Positions 49,682-58,234 of a stretch of 64,000 bases of DNA are shown piece by piece. Within the stretch, counting starts at the first letter, position 1; each line of letters starts with the position of its first letter. The stretch is from Streptomyces sp. LHD-70 (GTDB lineage: Bacteria; Actinomycetota; Actinomycetes; Streptomycetales; Streptomycetaceae). The stretch lies in assembly GCF_031157275.1 (NCBI RefSeq), contig NZ_JAVIFW010000010.1, positions 1 through 64,000 on the forward strand, given 5' to 3'. The notes beneath the pieces were generated by a model that saw only the letters and a list, made by a program, of their open reading frames with translations, was not told where the DNA came from and did no database searches. The position numbers were made by a program, and so were the translations under genes.

Positions 49682-51093
49682 GTTACCCCGTCGACTCCTA
49701 CGGCCAACAGAGCCAGAACGCGCCCGGCTGCCCCGTGACGGGCACGGGTGCCGCGGCCGTCACCCCCTTGTTCGGCGCGGACTTCGCCGCCGACCCGCAC
49801 GCCGTCTACGGACGTCTGCGGGCCACCGGCTCCCGCGCCCACCCCGTCGCGCTCGAACCGGGCGTGCACGCCATCCTCGTGACCAGCTACGCCACGGCCC
49901 GCGAGATCCTGCTCAGCCCCGACTTCTCCAAGGACCCGCGCAACTGGGCCGACCTGATGCGGGGCAACGTCCCGGCCGACAGCACCGTCCGCCCGATGAT
50001 GGAGTGGCGGCCCAACGCCCTCTTCAGCGACGGCCACGAGCACCAGGCACGCCGTCAGGTCATCGACGACGCACTCGGCAAGGTCGACCTCTACCAGCTG
50101 CGCCGCTTCGTCGAAGAGGCCGCCGACGAGCTGATCGACCAGTTCGCCCCGACCGGGCGCGCCGACCTGATCGGGCAGTACGCCAAGACCCTGCCGCTGC
50201 GCGTCTTCAACCGCATGTTCGGCTGCCCCGACGACATCGCCGACCGGCTCGTGGAGGGCATGTCCGCCCTCTTCGACGGCCGCGAGCCCGAGAAGTCCAA
50301 CGCCCTGGTCACCCAGGGTCTTGTGGACCTCCTGGAGTTCAAGACCGCGACGCCCGGCTCCGACGTCACCAGCTGGATGCTCGCCCACCCCGCGCAGCCG
50401 GGCGGCGAGGAGATCATCCACCAGCTCGTCACGCTGATGGGCGCCGGTACCGAGCCGGAGGCCAACCTCATCGGCACGGCCGCCCTGAAGATCTTCGCCG
50501 ACCCGCGGTTCGCCGGGCACTTCGCCGGCATCAACCCGCCGATCAGCGAGTCCATCAACGACGTGCTGCGCTGGGACCCGCCGCTCGCCAACTACGGCGT
50601 GCACTACGCCCGTCGTACGACCGAGCTGCACGACGTGGTGTTCCCGACCGGCGTGCCGATCCTGATCTCCTTCGCGGCGGCCAACAACGACCCCGACGAG
50701 GGCATCGCGGCCGAGCAGGACGCGACGCACAGCGCCCACCTCGCGTGGTCCGCGGGCCCGCACCAGTGCCCCGCGCAGCGCCAGGCCCTCTCCATCGCGC
50801 ACACCGCGATCGAGATGCTGTTCAAGCGCCTGCCGGACCTGCGCCTCGCGGTCGACGAGTCCACCCTGGAGTGGCGCCCGGGCCCCTTCCACCGGGCCCT
50901 GAAGACCCTCCCGGTGCGCTTCTCGCCGCGTGCCGCACGCGCCGCCGAGAAGGCCTCGGCCGTCGCCAACGGCGAGGCTCCCAGGGCGGGTTCGCTGCTC
51001 CAGCCGGGACCGCCGCCCCCGGCACCGACGAAGCCGTCGCTCGGAGGCAAGGTCCTGAACCTGTGGCTGAACTGGTGGCGCGGCGACAACTAG
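49678..51093 (+). CDS. cvnE: Conservon P450 (CvnE, CYP157-like) without canonical ExxR
   Basis: The 471-aa protein has a P450 I-helix-like GAGTEPEAN and a heme-binding Cys at residue 364 within WSAGPHQCPAQRQA, which lacks the usual FGxGxHxCxG flanks. The K-helix position reads DVLR (295-298) rather than ExxR. Such deviations are known in the CYP157 family of Streptomyces conservons. The C-terminal ~50 residues are Pro/Gly-rich with a terminal WLNWWRG. Probably a signalling or non-standard P450. GTGA overlap with CvnD. Confidence 0.88.
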   Translation: MSYPVDSYGQQSQNAPGCPVTGTGAAAVTPLFGADFAADPHAVYGRLRATGSRAHPVALEPGVHAILVTSYATAREILLSPDFSKDPRNWADLMRGNVPADSTVRPMMEWRPNALFSDGHEHQARRQVIDDALGKVDLYQLRRFVEEAADELIDQFAPTGRADLIGQYAKTLPLRVFNRMFGCPDDIADRLVEGMSALFDGREPEKSNALVTQGLVDLLEFKTATPGSDVTSWMLAHPAQPGGEEIIHQLVTLMGAGTEPEANLIGTAALKIFADPRFAGHFAGINPPISESINDVLRWDPPLANYGVHYARRTTELHDVVFPTGVPILISFAAANNDPDEGIAAEQDATHSAHLAWSAGPHQCPAQRQALSIAHTAIEMLFKRLPDLRLAVDESTLEWRPGPFHRALKTLPVRFSPRAARAAEKASAVANGEAPRAGSLLQPGPPPPAPTKPSLGGKVLNLWLNWWRGDN

Positions 51094-51114
51094 CCACCGC
51101 GGCAGGGAAGTTCC

Positions 51115-51164
51115 CGGGCACGCCCGGTCTCTCGGAGTACCCCTCCAGAGACCGGGCGTGCCCG
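51115..51164. terminator. Strong hairpin terminator after the first conservon
   Basis: An 18-bp perfect inverted repeat, CGGGCACGCCCGGTCTCT (51115-51132) and complement (51147-51164), with a 14-nt loop and TTTCTCTTTC following. It ends the cvnA-E operon. Confidence 0.85.
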
Positions 51165-51646
51165 TTTCTCTTTCGTACGGTTGCGGATGCCGATCGTTTC
51201 TGATCGCGAAGACGCCCGGAGTTCGTACGCCGCATCCCGCCTCCGGCGCCCGCCCGCGCCGTGCGCGCCCCGCGCACCGGTGCGCGGAACCGCCGCCGCT
51301 CCCACCGCGCTCCCGCCGGAGTCACCCACGCGCCGCCCCGCCCACCTGCGAAGCCGCCCGGGACCACCCCGTACGAACCGCTCCAGAGGCCGGCCGGAAG
51401 CTACGCGAACAAGCGTCCGACCTGCGGGATTCGCGCGATTGTACGAGATGTCACACCGGGGTTGAACGCGGTTCGGTGAAGTTCCTCAACTGCCCATCGC
51501 GGGGCCGTGATTCGTGACTACCGTGTGTGCTCGTCGACCAACGCAGGGCGCATCCACTGCTCGCCGACGAACGGCACCGCCATGCCGCATGCCCGAGGCC
51601 GAGCGCCGATGCCCGCGCACCACGAGTCCACTCGACGAGGACGCTG
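51165..51646. other. Intergenic stretch before the second conservon
   Basis: About 480 bp with no convincing gene; frames are low-complexity and overlap on both strands. It must contain the promoter of the second cvnA, but no clear -10/-35 pair is obvious. Confidence 0.5.
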
Positions 51647-53806
51647 ATGTCTCACCTTCGCGAACCGGCCGCACGCGCAGAACGCCGCGAGGGCGGACGC
51701 CATGGCAGGCCCGGACCCCGTGCCGTCAAGGAGCTGCCCGAGGCCCGGATACGCCGGCAACTCCTGCGCGCCTCCGTCCTGCCCGCCGTGGCCGTCGCCC
51801 TGGCCGGCGCGGCCGCCGTGCTCTGCGTCGTCCAGGTCACCGGCGCCCGGCCCACCCCGCTCCTGTGGGGCCTCCTCGCCGCCGCCGCGACCGTGGCCGT
51901 CGCCGGGATCGCCGCCGCCGTCGTGGCCGCCGACCGCACCACCCGGGCCGTCATGGACCGCGTGTCCGCCCTGCGCCGCACCACCGCCCGCGGACAGAGC
52001 GACCTGCGCGCCCTCGTCGAGCGACTGCGCCGCGGCGAAGCCGCCCCGCGCACCACCACGACGTCCCCCGGCCCGGCGGCCGGAATGGCGGGCGACGAAT
52101 TCGACCAGCTCGCACGGGAGTTGACCCGCGCGCACGAGTCCGCTGCCGCCTCCGTCGTGCAGGCCGCGCAGCTGTCCAGCCAGGCCAGCAGCGAGCAGAA
52201 GGTCGAGCTTCTGGTCAACCTGGCCCGCAGGCTGCAGTCCCTGGTGCACCGCGAGATCCAGCTGCTCGACGAGCTGGAGAACGAGGTCGAGGACCCCGAG
52301 CTGCTCAAGGGCCTCTTCCATGTCGACCACCTCGCCACCCGCATCCGCCGGCACGCCGAGAACCTCGCCGTGCTCGGCGGCGCCATCTCGCGCCGCCAGT
52401 GGTCCCACCCCGTCACCATGAGCGAGGTGCTGCGCTCCGCGATCGCCGAGGTCGAGCAGTACTCCCGGGTCAAGCTCGTGCCACCGATCGACGGCACGCT
52501 GCGCGGACACGCGGTCGCCGACGTGATCCACCTGCTCGCCGAACTCGTCGAGAACGCCTCGGTGTTCTCACCCCCGCACACCCAGGTCCTGATGCGCGCC
52601 AGCCGGGTCACCTCGGGCCTCGCCATCGAGGTGGAGGACCGGGGCCTGGGCATGGCGGGCGAGGAGCAGAGCGAGATGAACGCGCTGCTCGCCGACCCCG
52701 AGGACGTCGACGTCGCCGGGCTCATCGCCGGGGGGCGCATCGGCCTCTTCGTGGTCGCCGCACTCGCCCGCAGGCACGGCATCGCCGTACGGCTGCAGAC
52801 CAACATCTACGGCGGTGTGCAGGCCGTCATCGTGCTGCCGCAGAGCCTCCTCGGCGCGGACGAGGAGACGGCCGCCGACGGGCAGCAGCCGCAGGCGGCG
52901 GGCGCTGGGCGACAGCCGCAGACGGCCGCCGCTGGGCGACAGCCGCAGACCGCTGCCCAGCCGGGACTGCAGGCGGTGTCTCGGACGGGCCCGCAGCAAG
53001 TGGTCCATGCGGGATCGCAGCAAGTGGTCCATACGGGATCGCAGCCGGTGGTCCGTACGGGTCCGCAGCCGGTGGTCGAGGAGGGCGGCCTCCAGCCGGG
53101 CCCGCAGCCCGCCCGCACCTCGCCCCCCGCGCAGGCCACCACGGCCCAGCAAGCCCAACAGCCCCAGCAAGCCCAACAGGCCCAGAACAGCGACCAGTTC
53201 ACGTCCATCGGCCCGCTCCCCGTACCCCACCAGGACACCCCCGCCGCGCACCCGGCCACCCCCGCACCGGCGGAGCCCGTACGGCTGCCCAGGCGGGGGG
53301 CCGAAGCGCCCGCGCTGACGCTGCACACCGCGACCCACACGCCCGTCGCCCAGGTCCCGACGCAGTCCGCGCCGCAGCCGCAGGACGACGAGCCCGGCGG
53401 CCGACCGGCGCCCCCGCTCCCGGTGCGCGGCGCCCACGAGTCGCGGCCCAACCCGGCCGACGCGTCCCTCAGGCCCCCGCAGCCCCCGCAGCCCGCGAGC
53501 TCCGCACCCACGGGCGTGCGCGGCACCATGGGCAGGCCCCAACTCCCCAAGCGCCGCGCCCAGGAGCACCTGGTGCCGCAGCTGCGCGACGCCCCCGCGC
53601 CGCACGCCTCGGCCGCCGAGCGGGAGACGGACGGCCACGACCCGGGCCTCATGGCCGCCTTCCAGCGCGGCATCGGACTCGCCGAGGCGCACGACGACCC
53701 GCGGCCCGAACCCGAGGCGCACCCCACACCCGTACCCCTGCGCCCCGCAGCACCCCACCCGCACCAGGACGGTGCGCACCAAGGGGAAGGCGAACCGGCC
53801 GGCTGA
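51647..53806 (+). CDS. cvnA: Conservon sensor-like ATPase (CvnA), second conservon
   Basis: ATG 51647 is chosen; earlier codons in frame are low-complexity. The 719-aa protein has two N-terminal membrane spans (ASVLPAVAVALAGAAAVLCV, LLAAAATVAVAGIAAAVVAA), a helix with VHREIQLLDELENEVED and FHVDHLATRIRRHAENLAVL, and the ATPase N box LLAELVENASVFSPP near residue 300 with VEDRGLGMAG. The last ~300 residues are Pro/Gln-rich and contain short repeats (four 24-bp units at 52987-53080). It has the structure of a long CvnA with an extended disordered tail. Confidence 0.9.
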   Translation: MSHLREPAARAERREGGRHGRPGPRAVKELPEARIRRQLLRASVLPAVAVALAGAAAVLCVVQVTGARPTPLLWGLLAAAATVAVAGIAAAVVAADRTTRAVMDRVSALRRTTARGQSDLRALVERLRRGEAAPRTTTTSPGPAAGMAGDEFDQLARELTRAHESAAASVVQAAQLSSQASSEQKVELLVNLARRLQSLVHREIQLLDELENEVEDPELLKGLFHVDHLATRIRRHAENLAVLGGAISRRQWSHPVTMSEVLRSAIAEVEQYSRVKLVPPIDGTLRGHAVADVIHLLAELVENASVFSPPHTQVLMRASRVTSGLAIEVEDRGLGMAGEEQSEMNALLADPEDVDVAGLIAGGRIGLFVVAALARRHGIAVRLQTNIYGGVQAVIVLPQSLLGADEETAADGQQPQAAGAGRQPQTAAAGRQPQTAAQPGLQAVSRTGPQQVVHAGSQQVVHTGSQPVVRTGPQPVVEEGGLQPGPQPARTSPPAQATTAQQAQQPQQAQQAQNSDQFTSIGPLPVPHQDTPAAHPATPAPAEPVRLPRRGAEAPALTLHTATHTPVAQVPTQSAPQPQDDEPGGRPAPPLPVRGAHESRPNPADASLRPPQPPQPASSAPTGVRGTMGRPQLPKRRAQEHLVPQLRDAPAPHASAAERETDGHDPGLMAAFQRGIGLAEAHDDPRPEPEAHPTPVPLRPAAPHPHQDGAHQGEGEPAG

Positions 53807-53889
53807 CCCCAGGCCGTGTGGGCCCGACCAACCCCCTTCCACGACCCGCAAGTTGACGCCGTACTTCGTACTCAAGGAGTCGATCCCCC

Positions 53890-54321
53890 ATGGCGAGCGA
53901 TGTACCGACCGGCCAGGTTTCCGACCTCGACTGGTTGTTGAGCGGTCTGGTGCAGCGGGTGCCGCACACCCGCAGCGCGGTCCTGCTCTCCTCCGACGGA
54001 CTGGTCAAATCGGTCCACGGACTCGACCCGGACAGCGCCGACCACATGGCCGCGCTCGCCTCCGGCCTGTACTCGCTCGGCCGCAGCGCCGGTATCCGCT
54101 TCGGTGACGGGGGCGAAGTCCGGCAGGTCGTCGTGGAGTTGGCGCAGACGCTGCTCTTCGTCTCCACCGCCGGGTCCGGCACGTGTCTCGCGGTCCTGGC
54201 CGGCCGCGAGGCGGACGCGGCGGTCCTCGGGTACGAGATGGCGATGCTGGTGAAGAGCGTGCGGCCGTATCTCGTCACGCCCGCGCGGCAGCCCGTAGAG
54301 CCCTCGGTGATGAGGCCGTGA
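53890..54321 (+). CDS. cvnB: Roadblock/LC7 protein (CvnB), second conservon
   Basis: A 143-aa roadblock-fold protein: LSGLVQRVPHTRSAVLLSSD, SADHMAALASGLYSLGRSAG, and strands LLFVSTAGSGTCLAVLA. Follows the large ATPase gene after 83 bp and overlaps the DUF742 gene by 4 bp (GTGA). Confidence 0.92.
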   Translation: MASDVPTGQVSDLDWLLSGLVQRVPHTRSAVLLSSDGLVKSVHGLDPDSADHMAALASGLYSLGRSAGIRFGDGGEVRQVVVELAQTLLFVSTAGSGTCLAVLAGREADAAVLGYEMAMLVKSVRPYLVTPARQPVEPSVMRP

Positions 54322-54710
54322 CCGTGGCACCTCCGGCACTTCCGCAGGACGGGCCGTGGCTGGACGACGCGGCCGGCCGGCTCGTCCGCCCGTACACCGT
54401 GATCAACGGCAGAACCCGGCCCAGCGCCCCGCTCGACCTGCTCTCCATGGTCGTGCCGACGGGCGCGGTGTCGGTCGCCCACATGGGGCCCGAGCACTCA
54501 CAGGCACTCGGACTGTGCGGTGCCGGGCCCACCTCCGTGGCCGAGATCGCGGCGCAGCTGCGGCTGCCCGCCGTGGTGACCAAGGTGCTGCTCTCCGACC
54601 TCGTCGACTGCGGCGCCCTCACCGCCAAGGCCCCCACCTTCCGCCACCACCCCACCGATGACCAGTCCCTGCTGGAGGCAGTGCTCGATGGTCTACGACG
54701 ACGGCTCTGA
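54318..54710 (+). CDS. cvnC: DUF742 protein (CvnC), second conservon
   Basis: The 130-aa protein starts in the roadblock stop and has the DUF742 hallmarks LVRPYTVINGRTRPSAPLDL and SVAEIAAQLRLPAVVTKVLL with SDLVDCGAL. The C-terminal overlap with the next gene (start 54688) is 23 bp, the same as in the first conservon. Confidence 0.9.
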   Translation: MTVAPPALPQDGPWLDDAAGRLVRPYTVINGRTRPSAPLDLLSMVVPTGAVSVAHMGPEHSQALGLCGAGPTSVAEIAAQLRLPAVVTKVLLSDLVDCGALTAKAPTFRHHPTDDQSLLEAVLDGLRRRL

Positions 54711-55398
54711 CCCGCTGACGGCCCCCCGCGCACCCGGTGCTCACGCCAGGGACGCCAGGGCCTCTGGGGACTCCGGGGACACCAGAGACTCCAGGGACTC
54801 CAGGGACTCCGGGGACGGCTTCCCGGACGCGCTGAAGGTCCTGGTCGCGGGCGGGTTCGGCGTGGGCAAGACGACCTTCGTGAGTACGGTCAGCGAGATC
54901 GAACCGCTCAGCACCGAGGAGTTGCTCACCACGGTCAGCGAGGCGACCGACAGCCTGGAGGGCATCGAGAGCAAGTCCACCACGACCGTGGCGATGGACT
55001 TCGGGCGCCTCACCCTCGACGCGCGCCACGTCCTGTACCTCTTCGGCACCCCGGGCCAGGAGCGGTTCTGGTTCATGTGGGACGAGTTGTCCGACGGGGC
55101 GCTCGGTGCCGTCGTACTCGCCGACACCCGACGCCTGGAGGACTGCTTCTCCGCCGTCGACTTCTTCGAGCGGCGCGGGATCGCCTTCGTCGTCGCCGTC
55201 AACGAGTTCGACGGTTCGTACCGCTACGAGCCGGAGGAGGTGCGCGCGGCCGTCGACCTCAAGCCCGAGGTGCCGGTGGTGCTGTGCGACGCGCGCGTCC
55301 CGGGCTCCGGCATCCAGACCCTGGTGACCCTCGTCCAGTACCTGCTGACCCAGACCCCGGCCCCCGCCCCCGCCCCCACCCACGGAGTGCACGCATGA
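54688..55398 (+). CDS. cvnD: Conservon GTP-binding protein (CvnD), second conservon
   Basis: ATG 54688 starts a 236-aa protein. An Asp/Ser/Arg tandem run (SGDSGDTRDSRDSRDSGD) precedes the P-loop GGFGVGKTT, LYLFGTPGQERF and VVAVNEFDGS (G4-like). The N-terminal run is unique to this copy and encoded by a 9-bp-like DNA repeat near 54765-54816. It is coupled to the downstream GAF gene (ATGA). Confidence 0.9.
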   Translation: MVYDDGSDPLTAPRAPGAHARDARASGDSGDTRDSRDSRDSGDGFPDALKVLVAGGFGVGKTTFVSTVSEIEPLSTEELLTTVSEATDSLEGIESKSTTTVAMDFGRLTLDARHVLYLFGTPGQERFWFMWDELSDGALGAVVLADTRRLEDCFSAVDFFERRGIAFVVAVNEFDGSYRYEPEEVRAAVDLKPEVPVVLCDARVPGSGIQTLVTLVQYLLTQTPAPAPAPTHGVHA

Positions 55399-55964
55399 CG
55401 TACGACCCGACCGGGCACCTGCTGCTGACCCCCGTCGACAAGGAGGCGTCCAGCAGGGTGCTGCGACTGCGGGAGCTGGGCCTCGGCGACGAGCCGGACC
55501 CGGCGTTCGACGCGTTCGCGGACCGGCTCGCGGAGACGATCGGGGCGCCCTACTCGATGGTCAACTTCATTGACGAGAACCGGCAGTTCTTCGCCGGTCT
55601 GCACACGCCCGAGGGGAACGTCGCGGGCCGGGACCGCGGCATCGACACCAAGGAGGGGCGCGTCGGCCGCTACCTCGACCGCGACCACGGCTACTGCCCG
55701 CACGTGGTGGTGCGCCGCAAGGCCCTCGTCCTGGAGGACGTCTGCGACTACCCCCGCTTCGCGGGCAACCCGGTGGTGGACGAGATCGGCATCCGCTCGT
55801 ACCTGGGCACGCCGCTCATCGACGGTACGGGCATGGCGCTCGGCACGATCTGCGTCGTGGACACCGAGCCGCACCCGTGGGGGAGGGCGGGGCTCGCCAC
55901 GATCAAGCAGCTGGCTGCCGAGCTGACCGAGGAGATCGACCGGCGGGGGAGGGCGTCCCGCTGA
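55395..55964 (+). CDS. GAF-domain protein ending the second conservon
   Basis: A 189-aa protein with one GAF domain: FADRLAETIGAPYSMVNFID, RQFFAGLHTPEG, LVLEDVCDYPRFAGNPVVDE, IRSYLGTPLIDGTGMALGTI with CVVD. GAF domains bind small ligands or flavin-type groups and signal to partners. It occupies the place of the P450 in the first conservon and may be the input or effector for the CvnA-D unit. Confidence 0.88.
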   Translation: MTYDPTGHLLLTPVDKEASSRVLRLRELGLGDEPDPAFDAFADRLAETIGAPYSMVNFIDENRQFFAGLHTPEGNVAGRDRGIDTKEGRVGRYLDRDHGYCPHVVVRRKALVLEDVCDYPRFAGNPVVDEIGIRSYLGTPLIDGTGMALGTICVVDTEPHPWGRAGLATIKQLAAELTEEIDRRGRASR

Positions 55965-56448
55965 GGCTGGTCGCGGCCCTGTGCCGGTGGCACAGGGCGA
56001 GCACGATCAGCAGCAGGAAAGCAGCGAACGCGGTACCCGTACGGGCGTAGTTGAAGGCCTCCCAGCGGTCGAGGATCGCCGCGTGGTCCGCGGGGGCGGC
56101 GGAGACGGCCCACTCCTTGATCCGGCCGTTGATCGGGACGTTGCCGAGCCGGGTGATCAGGAAGGACGCGAGCGCGAGCAGGCCCGCGCCCGCGGCGATC
56201 CGCCGCACCGTGCCGCGGCCCAGGACGGCGAGGGCCAGCGCACTGAGCGCCGACACGGCCATCGCCGCCTGCATGGTGATGCCGTTCATCTTCATCAGCT
56301 CGGCGTGGAAGGAGAGCCGCATGGCCAGCGGTACGGCGTCGAACGTGGGCACCAGATTGGCGGCGCCGTAGCCGAAGGCGCCGGCGAGGGTGCCGGTGGA
56401 GAGCAGGGCGAGGCCGAGGAGCGGCCGGATCAGCATGCGCCGGTCCAT
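55903..56448 (-). CDS. DUF1772-family membrane protein
   Basis: A 181-aa protein with four predicted membrane spans (LIRPLLGLALLSTGTLAGAF, the AMAVSALSALALAVLG segment, IAAGAGLLALASFLI, AFAAFLLLIVLAL) and the DUF1772 signature FNYARTGTAFAAFLLL. The 3' end overlaps the convergent GAF gene by 62 bp, so the last ~20 codons are uncertain. Probably co-transcribed with the SnoaL-like gene upstream. Confidence 0.8.
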   Translation of the reverse strand: MDRRMLIRPLLGLALLSTGTLAGAFGYGAANLVPTFDAVPLAMRLSFHAELMKMNGITMQAAMAVSALSALALAVLGRGTVRRIAAGAGLLALASFLITRLGNVPINGRIKEWAVSAAPADHAAILDRWEAFNYARTGTAFAAFLLLIVLALCHRHRAATSLSGTPSPAGRSPRSARQPAA

Positions 56449-56451
56449 CGG

Positions 56452-56871
56452 TTACACCCCTTTCGGTGCCTCGAGCGGCTCGAACGGCTCGACGGACATG
56501 GTGAGTTGCTCGGCCCGGCGGAGCAGGCCCTCCTCGGTGAACTCGGCGAACAGGTGCACCAACGTGCTGACCGGCCCGGCCTTGCGCATACGCGCGTGGA
56601 TCGTGAACCGCGCCGCGATCCGGTTCCCGGCCGCCAGCGCCTCGTGCACCTCGAACCGGAAGTCGATCAGGTTCTTCCGTACGGGACGGAGGTGCGCCAC
56701 CAGGCGGTCCCGGTCGAGCCGGAGGCCGTCGGCGACCTGGACGACGTCCCGTGTGCAGTACCGCGCCATGACCTCGGCGGGCTCGTCCGAGCTGTGCAGG
56801 ACGGCCTCGGTGAAGGACGTGAAGTAGGTGGTGACGAACTCTGCGGGCGTCACGCTTTCCAGAGGTTTCAT
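56452..56871 (-). CDS. SnoaL-like / NTF2-fold protein
   Basis: A 139-aa alpha-beta cone-fold protein: helix FVTTYFTSFTEAVLHS, YCTRDVVQVADGLRLDRDRL, strands FRFEVHEALAAGNRIAARF and VHLFAEFTEEGLLRRAEQLT. SnoaL-like proteins act as small hydrolases, isomerases or ligand-binding proteins; substrate not visible. Divergent from the TetR gene and probably its target through the operator at 56917. Confidence 0.8.
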   Translation of the reverse strand: MKPLESVTPAEFVTTYFTSFTEAVLHSSDEPAEVMARYCTRDVVQVADGLRLDRDRLVAHLRPVRKNLIDFRFEVHEALAAGNRIAARFTIHARMRKAGPVSTLVHLFAEFTEEGLLRRAEQLTMSVEPFEPLEAPKGV

Positions 56872-56916
56872 AAGGCTCCGGCCACGAGAGGGACTCAGGG
56901 ACTCAGCTAGGATCCT

Positions 56917-56957
56917 TTACACACCTGTAAGATATGCGCCCTGGCTAACTTTGACAA
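56917..56957 (-). promoter_or_regulatory. Promoter of the SnoaL/DUF1772 unit with TetR operator
   Basis: On the minus strand TTGTCA (56952-56957), a 17-bp spacer and TATCTT (56929-56934) form a good housekeeping promoter. The palindrome TTACA-N4-TGTAA (56917-56930) overlaps the -10 and extends toward the transcribed side, the typical position for repression. A related half-site GGTTGTAAG lies at 56958-56966. Confidence 0.65.
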
Positions 56958-56968
56958 GGTTGTAAGAG

Positions 56969-57610
56969 TTGACTGCTTCCCGGAGCTCATCCGACACCCC
57001 CACGGACACCGCGGCAGACAATCCGGCGGACACCCCGGCAGGCCGCCGCCGCCGCGCCGACGCCGTGCGGAGCAGGCAGGCCGTACTCGATGCCGCCCGT
57101 CACCTCCTGGAGAAGCAGCCCGACGCGGGCATGGCCGCCGTCGCCGCCGCCGCGGGCGTCACCCGCCAGACCGTGTACGCCCACTTCGGCAGCCGTGACG
57201 CCCTGGTGGAGGCCGTCGCCGATCACGTCACGGAAGAGGCGATGGCGGCGATGGACGCGGCCGAGGTCGAGGAGGGGCCCGCCCTCGACGCGCTCCTGCG
57301 CCTCCAGGAGATCGGCTGGCAGCTCTTCGAACGCCACCCGGTCCTGCTCCAACTCGGCGCGTCCCCCGGCCACGCCGAAGCCGACCGTGCCCGCCACGAG
57401 CCCGTCACCGCCCGGCTGACCCGGCTGATCGCCAAGGGCCAGGCAGCGAAGGAGTTCGACCCGGATCCCTCTGCCGCCTGGCTGGTCGCCGCGGTGATCG
57501 CGCTCGGGCACGCTGCGGGGGACGAGGTGGGCGCGGGGCGGATGACCGTGGCCGAGGCGGCGTCTGAGCTGCGGGCGGCGACGGTACGGGTGCTGGGGGC
57601 TCGGGGGTGA
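56969..57610 (+). CDS. TetR-family regulator
   Basis: TTG 56969 begins a 213-aa protein; a short Thr/Asp-rich N-terminus precedes the helix-turn-helix (AVLDAARHLLEKQPDAGMAA, VTRQTVYAHFGSRDALVEAV). The C-terminal ligand-binding domain is all helical. It is divergent from the SnoaL/DUF1772 pair and likely represses it and itself through the palindrome between them. Confidence 0.88.
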   Translation: MTASRSSSDTPTDTAADNPADTPAGRRRRADAVRSRQAVLDAARHLLEKQPDAGMAAVAAAAGVTRQTVYAHFGSRDALVEAVADHVTEEAMAAMDAAEVEEGPALDALLRLQEIGWQLFERHPVLLQLGASPGHAEADRARHEPVTARLTRLIAKGQAAKEFDPDPSAAWLVAAVIALGHAAGDEVGAGRMTVAEAASELRAATVRVLGARG

Positions 57611-57805
57611 GTCAGGGGGAGGCGCCCCGGCCGCCGTCGGGAGCCGCCTGGGGCCTCGGGCATGAGCCGGAAGAGGTTGCCCTTTCGGAGGCCGCGCCTG
57701 CCGCTGCGGGCGGTGGCGCCGCGAGCGAGTCTGAGTAACCGTGGTGGAAAAGGGGCCCGGCAGACGGCGATCCGTGCACCTGTGTCCGCGAAGGAGTCTT
57801 CCGAG

Positions 57806-58145
57806 ATGGGCAGGGAACACGAAAATCAGGAGCGCTTCTACCGCCCGGGGGCCATGCACGTGCCGACCGGTCCGGAAGGCGAGCGGATACTGGAACAAAC
57901 GCGGATACGGCCACGGCCGGCACTCGCGCGTCATCCGGTTTCTCCAACGAGGTGCCTATGAAGGAAACACTCTGGAGGCACACAGCACAGCGCTGAGACA
58001 GGGACACAGCGTGATCTACGTACCCGTTCACGGGCGAGCCGAAGGGCGGCGCATCGCCGCCCTGCTCCACGCCCGCGGCGGTCGTTACCTCCTTCATTTC
58101 CGTCGATGGGCAATCGAGCAGATCGTGTTCCCGCCGGTTTCATGA
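57806..58145 (+). pseudogene. Frameshifted small gene (probable)
   Basis: ATG 57806 starts MGREHENQERFYRPGAMHVP and loses sense near 57905. From there another frame runs to 58145 with coherent protein (LRQGHSVIYVPVHGRAEGRR, GGRYLLHFRRWAIEQI). Together they look like one ~113-aa protein of the kind found before stress or phosphatase genes in Streptomyces, split by a one-base change. Alternatively the second frame is a small real gene. Family not known. Confidence 0.4.
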
Positions 58146-58234
58146 GCGGCATTCCATCCCGGGAAGACCCGATCGTCTCTGGTGCTCATCGTGAAAGAGC
58201 ACGCGACCGGCTAGCGTCGCGGGCAGGTGGCATC

